NCBI GenBank assembly: GCA_016946835.1
Contig: JACVTC010000206.1
Location: forward strand, 129,427 to 193,426
Direction of reading: 5' to 3'
Source: Neocallimastix lanati (nom. inval.)
Taxonomy: Eukaryota; Neocallimastigomycota; Neocallimastigomycetes; Neocallimastigales; Neocallimastigaceae
DNA length: 64,000 bases
Shown: in pieces, positions 57,118 through 64,000 of the stretch
Layout of the letters: each line of letters starts with the position of its first letter
Position numbering within the stretch: the stretch's first letter is position 1
Notes under the pieces: model-generated
Databases searched by the model: none
What the model saw: only the letters and a program-made list of their open reading frames with translations
What the model was told of the DNA's origin: nothing
Made by a program: the position numbers and the translations under genes

Positions 57118-59276
57118 AGACTAGCCATAGAAAATGCATGCTCTAAAAATGTTTCATCAATGTCTGGCTTATTTGTACTAAATGGGTAATAATATATCTC
57201 CTCATTGGAGTAGTTATGAACTACTCCTTGTCTCATCGGTTACTAAATCTTCCATACTTTTAACAAGTTCTCTTTGTAAATACCCTGTAGATGATGTATT
57301 AAGAGAAGTAGAAATAATACCTGCACGACCAGATTTTGAATGAATAAATAATTCTTTTGCTGTTAATCCTTCGGAATAGGAACTTTTAATATAACAAACT
57401 GGTAAAATAGCTTGAACTCCAACCGACATCAATATTTGAATAACATTATCCACATTTCCTTTAGATCCACTGTTAATGATATTAGTTAAATTATTATCGA
57501 TGGATTCCACTAATTCTGTAAGGTCACAATATTTGCGAAAAACTTGATTCTTAAACTCGTTGTAATTTTCAAATTTATTTTGATTTTCTATCAATGAGTC
57601 AAGATTTAGTACAGGTATAGGATCCATTTTATTTAAGATACTATCCGTTATGGGAAGATATGATTCTCTTAATTTATCATTTACCATACAATCAGCAATA
57701 GAAATAGTGAATAACATGAGTAAGATTATATACATGAACCATGCGTTGAACATCCCACATAAATTTTAAATAGAATTCATTACCGTAATTTGAAATAGCA
57801 TTAAGTAAAATAGTTTGATTTTTATCACTGATAACACCTAGTAATATTCCTTTATCTACGATCAGATTACCTTCATGATCATGTAAAGTAAGCGTTCTAG
57901 GAAGTAATAAAGATAACAGGTGAGCATATGGGATATCTGTACTATTCATACGCGATTTGTAGTATTTACAAAATTTTTTCCAATCACTATCGGGAATGCC
58001 CAATTTATCGCACATTCTTTTAACAATATCAATATCAATAATTTCTTTATTACGTGTCATATTATAAATTCCGGTTAAAGTATCTTGTATAAATTTGATC
58101 ATAATAGAAGCATTTTTAAATGACCGGATATTATTTGCAATATTTAATTTTGTGGCCAACTCTTCTTTAGCTTCTTCACCCGGTAACCAAAAAATGTTCA
58201 TTTCGTCACCGTCAAAATCCGCTTGAAAGACATTAGCAATAAGTGGATTGATCTGAATGGTTCGACAGTTACTTGGACGAGAATGAACGGCTAAGATTGA
58301 AGTAGTTTGAAGTGTAGGTTGTCTATTGATGATAACAAAGTCATTGGTTTTATACCCATAGGGAATTAAGGAATCAGTAAAGACTTTAGGAATTAATACT
58401 ACATCTAAAGGGATATCAATATTTGGCACGATAACACTTCGAAGACAAAAATTTTGACGCTTAGCTAAACACATACTTCGGAAAATACCATTTTTTCCTG
58501 ATAACATCTGTTTAATATAATTTCTATTAGCATCCTCAACCGAATCGTTTTTACTACGAATACCTAAAATTTTCTTGTATAAATTATACGCACGTACAAT
58601 ATAGACGGACTTAATTAAATTTCCAGTTTTGATATTGGTAGTTGAGATCTAATACACGTTGATATAATGTTGTTACGTTATTATGAATCGTAGTGTTGCT
58701 AGAATCTAGAATAGATGGTCTCATATTGATTGGTAAAACTGGAATATTTTTGATAAACACATTAAGTAAATGATTTTGTAGCTCTGGATTTTTTGAAAAA
58801 TTTGCAGAACGAATTTCTTCGTACATTTGCTCGATAGATAATGTTTCCCTACCAAAAGTGAAAGAATATTCTGAAATATTCTTTGACTCTTTTTCAAAAT
58901 TTTTGGAATACTTGGATTTATTGGATGTGACTTCCTCCGATTTAACTTTATGATATGAAAATGTTGTAGCAACTACACGTTTTTCGCAACAGGGGTTATT
59001 AGTGGAAAGTAAAGGATCATATTTTTTACAAACTGGACAAATATGACTTATTTCTTTACATAATATATTTACAAATACAGGATGAACAATTCTGTAATAA
59101 AGTGGTATTCTTCCCGTGTGTCCTGGACAATCTATCATTGATTTACATTGTTTACATGGTAATTGAGGATTGAGAATAAATGATGTTGTATTATCCGTTA
59201 ATTCATTCTTATTTTTAATAAGGATCGTTTCCTTTTCAAATTCTTCATCTGTATATAAATTAAACTTTAAATACAT
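57118..59276 (-). pseudogene. Viral RNA polymerase largest subunit, N-terminal (A'-like) part
   Basis: RPB1 homologue of the virus-like element covering the clamp to the bridge helix. Visible in order: the clamp zinc site PCKQCKSMIDCPGHTGR (near 59130), a second Cys set CPVCKKY, the switch region, RQPTLQTTSILAVHSR (near 58310), the catalytic magnesium loop ADFDGDEMN (near 58210), the funnel, and the bridge-helix signature GYLQRELVKSMEDL (near 57260), with about 45 more residues of coding character to a stop at 57118. The trigger loop and everything after it are absent here and lie in the separate gene at 44174-45676. The region is broken in a few places. The division into a front part ending behind the bridge helix and a rear part starting before the trigger loop matches the archaeal A'/A'' arrangement. 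Confidence 0.9.
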
Positions 59277-60784
59277 GATTAAAATTAAATGTTATATAAA
59301 AATAAATTATTATATTGATACATAAATTTATATATTATTATATGCAATAATAAGAATCATTTGAACGTATATTAACGAACTTAAAATTAGTAATACATGT
59401 TAGAAATTAAATTAAAATATATATTTTTAATAATAGGCTAATAATATATAGGAAATATATATGGAAACTTTAATAATTGTAGATTAATAATATATATTTA
59501 ATAATGCATTACAGTCCTATGTTTTAGTGTGAATATAAAATAAAATAAAATATTTAAATTAATGTAATATTTAATTTTAATAATATATTTTTATTTTTTT
59601 TTTTAGTAAATAAACACTCAATGAAAAATTAATAAATAAAATAATAATTATTTTAATTTTTATATATATATAGGATTTATTATAATTAAATATATAAATA
59701 TATTATTATTTATATTATTATTAAAATAAATTTTTTTCTAAATAATTATTATTTAAATAATATATATTCGAATTAATTTATTATTTATTTATTTTTTTTT
59801 TCTTTTAATAAAAATATTAAATAGTCTTTTAATAATTAATTTTTCTTTAACTCATTTATAACAATATAAATGTTTACCTAATTTGAAAAATATTATAATT
59901 ATTTAATGTATTATATTTTTAAAAAAAAAAATTGTATATAAAAATATATATATATATATTGAAAGTATATCTTAACAAATTCAAAAAAACTAAAATTATT
60001 TGATTATATATTGTGTAACTATTAAATAAATTTACAGCAATAAAATAAATTTTTTTGTGTTTAAAGAAAAATAAATTTATGATCCATGATATAAATTATT
60101 TTATGACTTTATTCATGTCTAAAATAAAAAAATTAAATTTTAAATCAATATAATAATATTATATTAAAAAAATTTAATTTAGATATTTTAGAGAATAAAT
60201 ATCTTTAAGAAAAAAGTTTTTTTTATTTTAAAAATTATTATTAATATTATTTAATTTTTTTTTATTTTAAAATAAAAATATTTATTACAAATAAATAAAT
60301 TTTCTCTTTTAAAAAAAAACAGGAATTTAAATTTTTAAAAAAATCTTTTACTATTTTAGCATTTAATATCAATTTTATTTTATTCAATTTTTTTTTTTTA
60401 AAATTATCAATTTCTTTTTTTTTTTTTTTTTAATTTTATTTCATTATTATAATTTATTTTTACTTATTTTATTGATTTATTTATTTATACTTTTTTTTTG
60501 ACTTTTATAAAAATATTTTTATAAATTTATTAGGTAATAGTCCAAAAATACTATATCTAAAATATCTATGGAATCTATTGTTATAATTATAATTTATATT
60601 GAATAAATTATAATTTTTTTTTTTATTTTAACTTTATTTTAATTTTATTTTTTAATTTTTTATTTAATATAATTTATTTTTTTGTATTATATTTAATTTT
60701 TATTTTTTATTGCTTTTAATAGATAGAATTATATTTATTTTTTATATAATAGATCATTTTTGTGAAACTTTAATAAGTAAAGAT
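59277..60784. other. AT-rich region at the right host-virus junction, no gene seen
   Basis: About 1.5 kb of A/T sequence with very long T-runs (for example 60412-60433). It must contain the right boundary of the viral block. No inverted terminal repeat, hairpin end or target-site duplication was recognised by eye. Confidence 0.5.
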
Positions 60785-61852
60785 TTAAAATTTATTTATC
60801 AAACTAATTAAATTTTTATTTGCATAAACCATACTTTGGTTGACATCCTTTTTACAATGATCATTGGATGTACCACAATAACCCCATTTACTGCAGCATT
60901 TATTACCTTTACACCTACCATATTGTTCACCACATTTATCGTGAGAGCCGTAGCATAACCCAAACTCGCTTTGACATTTTAATCCACAATGAGCATCCGA
61001 AATGTCACAATAGCCATATTGACTACAACATTGTTTCTCATTAAGACATTTTCCATAATCAGTGCCACAACGACCGCCATTATTACATCTACCATAACTG
61101 GCTTGACATCCAGTACCACAATGGTCTATCGAAGTTCCACAATAACCATATTTACTACAACATTCCCCTTTCGAACATGATTTATTGTTAAATTCTTTAC
61201 CGCAACGATAGCTAGTATTTATAGTAGGTGATGGAGATTTTGTAGTTGCTGTAGTAGTAGTAGTGGTAGAAGTAGTGGTAGTAGAAGTAGTAATTCTTTT
61301 GGTAGGGTTTGAATTTAGCATAGTCCAAATCTGATCTTCATAGATTTCGTCATCACAATCATAAAATTTTGCCTTATTTCTTATTCTTGTAGCCGCTTTG
61401 ATAGTAGATTTAATAGAATTTCCAAGACATAAACTATCTGATAATTTACTAACTATAGTTCCATCATTTCTACGATAACGCAAAATAGCATTTGTATCGC
61501 ACTCACCCATCATTACTTTAGAATTATCATTATCAGAAATTCTTAAACATAAATCCAAATTACTTTTTGATTTGAAGAAAGTTCCCCCTTTGGTATTTAC
61601 AACATACCATTGATAGTTATCTGTATCATCGCACTTTTCATAAGTTGGAATTTCATCTTCATATTCAGGAGCATATAAACATTTCTCAGTGTATTCATTG
61701 TATATCCACATTGGTTTAGATGTTGGAGTAGGATTTATTGTAGTAGTGGTAGTAGTAGTGGTCGTAGGTATTGATTTTTTTTGTAGGTTTTTTATTTGAT
61801 ATTTCCCAAAATATTTTTTTGTTATGTCTATCACATTTAGTTAACCTTAGAA
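60785..61852 (-). CDS. Ricin-type lectin plus three CBM18 modules (host secreted protein)
   Basis: A Thr-rich stalk is followed by a ricin-type beta-trefoil lectin domain (residues about 43-172) with the repeated W/QxW pattern: CLYAPEYEDE, NYQWYVV, DLCLRISDND, EDQIWTM. Then comes a Thr/Ser linker and three CBM18 chitin-binding modules (about 207-325), for instance CSKGECCSKYGYCGTSIDHC and CNEKQCC-like repeats, each with the Cys spacing of hevein. The lectin would bind galactose- or N-acetylgalactosamine-type sugars and CBM18 binds chitin, so it is probably an outer-wall or cellulosome-neighbour protein. The beginning and end read in shifted frames: upstream of the annotated Met, KCDRHNKKIFWEIS continues in another frame, and the third CBM18 would finish GCQPKYGLCK in another frame. 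It is therefore a slightly damaged gene, or the sequence has indel errors. Confidence 0.7.
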
Positions 61853-62235
61853 AATTCGTTATCACTTCAAATCATCAATAATACTTATCGCACATATCAT
61901 ACTTTTTATAAATTTTGATACTTCATCATATTTCATTATAGCATTTTCGTCACACTTTGCTAATTTGATTTGATCGTCAACATAGGATATACAAATTCTT
62001 TATCAGTAGCAGACATGAATAATGCCATCATCATCTTCACCAATATACCACTTATTGTCAATATTATTATTACAATAATCGTACGTTATTGGTTCATCTG
62101 AATAACCTGAAGCATATAAACAGCTATTTAAATATTCATGTAATCAGACAGACGCTTTATTATTGCTTTTAATTCTTGAGGTAAAGCAATAATTTTATTT
62201 AAGACAATTCCGATAATAAATATTCCTAAAATCAT
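61853..62235 (-). pseudogene. Decayed 5' part of the lectin gene: signal peptide and first ricin-lectin repeats
   Basis: A signal peptide (MILGIFIIGIVLNKIIALP) begins at 62235. Coding-like fragments of a ricin-type domain follow in several frames: CLYASGYSDEPITYDYCNNN, KWYIGEDDDG, LAKCDENAIMKYDEV. They match the neighbouring lectins closely (for example GECDEKAILKY in the gene at 63528). It sits directly upstream of, and on the same strand as, the lectin-CBM18 gene, and is probably its original 5' end, so the ancestral gene would run from 62235 to about 60785. Confidence 0.65.
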
Positions 62236-63527
62236 TTAAATAATAATTTTTTTTTAAATTTATAATTTTAAAAATCATTTTATAATCACGATTAAATATT
62301 AGATTTTATATTGAAGACAGAGATAAGAGATTTTACTCATTATAAAAACTTTATATTATTTAAAATATAAATAGTTTTGTTCTATTATGTGAAATACGTT
62401 TTTTAATGTATTAAATATATTATGTAAGTCATATTAAAATAGTATAAAATATATAATTTTATGAATTTTTATTCTTATTAAACTTGAATATAAATATTGA
62501 AAAGTAAATTAAAATTATTTAATTGTATTATTTTTTGTTTTATTATTTTATTTTTTTATTTTATTTATAAAAATAACATTATTTAAAATTTGATATTTTT
62601 TTATATATAAGGTCACTTAAGCGACTAAACGATAAAGTCTTTGAAATTTAATTAAAATAAGGATATTTCTTTTAAATTACTGGTAAATAACGTTGTAGTC
62701 AATATATACAATTTAAATAAATAAGCAGAAAAAACAAAAACCAAAAAAAAAAAAAATAAAATAAATAAAAAAAAAAACAATTAAATACCCTCTATAAAAA
62801 CATATTCAATATATTTTATCTAGTTTTAAAAAAATATCTTTTTTTTTTTTTTTTTTTTATAAAGATATTTCTTTAATTTTTAACTTCCAATATATAGTAT
62901 AATATTATATATAATAGATTTTATTTTTATTTATTGAACTTTTTTATTATAACTGTATTTTATAAACCTTTTTTTTTTATTTTAATTTGAGGATTATTTA
63001 AAAAAATTTTTTTTAAAATCTTTTTTTAAAGATGTTTTTTTTTTTTTAAAGCACCCCATCAATCAAGATGTATAAGTTTAAAATTAAAATAATATAATTA
63101 AAATTGATTCTTACAGATATGATTGATATTTCATTCATTAAATAATAAAATATAGAAGTTTTAAGCACTACTTATTTGCTTATTTTTATATTTTATATAT
63201 ATATTATTATTATTTATTCTTTTATTAATATTTTTTTTTTATATTTCTATTTTTTAATATTTTTATTTTTTATATTTTTATTTTTTATATTTTTATTTTT
63301 TATATTTTTATTTTTTATATTTTTATTTTTTATATTTTTATTTTTTAAACATTTATTTTTTAATATTTTTATTTTTTTATTCACTAATTATTTTTTTTTT
63401 TTTTTTTTTGAACTATTTTTATTACTAAATATTTTTTATTGTTATAATTAATAATATATGGTAATAGTATAACATTATTTATTTTTGTAGAAATAAAAAC
63501 AATTAAATATACTAATTCAATATTCTA
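62236..63527. other. AT-rich intergenic region
   Basis: No gene. A small patch of higher GC, TCACTTAAGCGACTAAACG, lies near 62613-62632 without an assignable role. Confidence 0.45.
63230..63365. repeat. 14-bp minisatellite
   Basis: The unit TATATTTTTATTTT is repeated about seven to eight times with small variation. It creates a chance open frame of repeating Phe/Leu/Ile residues that is not a gene. Confidence 0.85.
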
Positions 63528-64000
63528 TTAATTTGATATATCAGATATATCAGATATAAATTCCCACATTTGTTTTTCATCATGTCTATTACAACTACTT
63601 AGCTTTACTTCATATTGAGAATAAGGATCATCATTATCATCAATACCGCTAAGGCATTTATTACTGCTTTTTATAGATTTTGATGCTTTAATATATTTCA
63701 AAATAGCTTTTTCATCACATTCACCTAATGTCATTCTATTTTTAATAGCTCTCATGCATAAATTATGTTTAGCCGCAGATATAAAGTAGGTATTACCGTC
63801 AATCTTCTCAAAATACCATTTATATTTATTATGATCAACACAATCTTCATAAGTAATAGGTTCATTTTTGAAACCATTAGTATATAGACATTTATTGTAG
63901 TATTTATTATATAACCAAACTGCATTTGACTTAGGCTCGGATGAATCATTTATCGTATATTTCCAAAAAATTTGATTATCACCATTATCCCAAACAATTC
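63528..64000 (-). CDS. Ricin-type beta-trefoil lectin protein (5' end outside the window)
   Basis: A single frame runs from the right edge (first full codon at 63998) to a stop at 63528, 156 residues, without an internal break. It shows the beta-trefoil repeats: VWLYNKYYNKCLYTNGFKNE, KYKWYFEKIDGNTYFISA, NLCMRAIKNRMTLGECDEKA, NKCLSGIDD, and CNRHDEKQMWEF at the last repeat, with the Q/E-x-W positions of ricin-B-type lectins. Before that, QIFWKYTI is the end of a preceding lectin repeat, so at least one further domain lies outside the window. It ends without a CBM18. It is a paralogue of the gene at 60785-62235, in the same orientation, so this is a small tandem family of secreted lectins. Confidence 0.85.
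   Translation of the reverse strand, partial: IVWDNGDNQIFWKYTINDSSEPKSNAVWLYNKYYNKCLYTNGFKNEPITYEDCVDHNKYKWYFEKIDGNTYFISAAKHNLCMRAIKNRMTLGECDEKAILKYIKASKSIKSSNKCLSGIDDNDDPYSQYEVKLSSCNRHDEKQMWEFISDISDISN

Larger units (their letters stand above)
27474..59276. mobile_element. Endogenous nucleocytoplasmic large DNA virus-like element (pox/asfarvirus-related), about 32 kb
   Basis: Consecutive genes are homologous to core genes of Nucleocytoviricota: capping enzyme, D4-type UDG-like protein, RPB2, D5-type helicase, family B DNA polymerase, RPB1 in two parts, candidate VETF large subunit, TFIIS ribbon and D6/D11-type helicase, plus five or so unknowns. Fungal secreted-protein genes lie on both sides (ending at 26578 on the left and reaching 60785 on the right), so the block sits inside a fungal chromosome. 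The combination of an asfar/pox-style fused capping enzyme with separate RPB1 and RPB2 favours that branch over phycodna- or mimivirus-like ones (inference). No capsid, packaging ATPase or integrase is seen. It is broken in roughly half a dozen places, but most long genes look whole, suggesting a fairly recent arrival. Outer ends are uncertain by about 1-1.5 kb. Confidence 0.88.

Noticed and set aside
27474-59276. Yeast-type cytoplasmic linear killer plasmid
   Set aside because: Gene set overlaps in function, but RPB1 and RPB2 are not fused into one small polymerase, the DNA polymerase shows no protein-priming domain, and D5- and D4-type genes point to a nucleocytoplasmic virus instead.
63176-63451. 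91-residue hydrophobic open frame
   Set aside because: Direct translation of the 14-bp minisatellite and poly-T; no protein-like variation.
1-64000. CRISPR arrays, rRNA genes, group I/II introns
   Set aside because: No short direct repeats with unique spacers, no rRNA-like conserved blocks and no intron core motifs were seen.

Overview
The window is extremely AT-rich. Its host genes encode secreted proteins with chitin-binding CBM18 modules, ricin-type beta-trefoil lectin domains and bulb-type lectin repeats, joined by Ser/Thr- and Asn-rich linkers, with poly-A/T intergenic DNA. This combination best fits an anaerobic gut fungus (Neocallimastigomycota). That placement is inferred from composition and domain style; there is no rRNA or housekeeping marker to confirm it.

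Layout. 0-6 kb: the end of one unknown gene, then about 5 kb of tandem satellite (unit about 283 bp, about 18 copies, with a three-unit higher-order period). 6-27 kb: a host accessory region with an ankyrin-like gene, relics of secreted-protein genes, a large intact secreted Ser-rich/coiled-coil/bulb-lectin protein with decayed lectin-repeat sequence behind it, an unknown 474-residue gene, a heavily decayed secreted-protein gene, a GPI-anchor-like protein and a small CBM18 protein with dibasic 13-residue repeats. 27.4-59.3 kb: a block of about 32 kb made of nucleocytoplasmic large DNA virus genes. 60.8-64 kb: host ricin-lectin/CBM18 genes again, the last running off the window.

The central block is an endogenous virus-like element related to the poxvirus/asfarvirus side of Nucleocytoviricota. 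It carries replication parts (family B DNA polymerase, D5-type SF3 helicase, D4-type uracil-DNA-glycosylase-like protein, possible single-strand binding protein) and a cytoplasmic-type transcription set (RPB1, RPB2, TFIIS zinc ribbon, D6/D11-type SF2 helicase, candidate VETF large subunit, and a triphosphatase-guanylyltransferase-methyltransferase capping enzyme). Together these could copy, transcribe and cap DNA without the nucleus. I find no capsid protein, packaging ATPase, protease or integrase. The element is bounded by host genes on both sides. Most of its long genes look whole, with roughly half a dozen breaks overall, so it looks young or only recently released from selection.

The most unusual points are the capsid-free viral gene set in a fungal chromosome; an RPB1 homologue kept as two distant parts divided at about the position where archaeal RNA polymerase is divided into A' and A''; a pair of divergent viral genes whose start codons overlap; and a structured GC-rich island close to the left junction.
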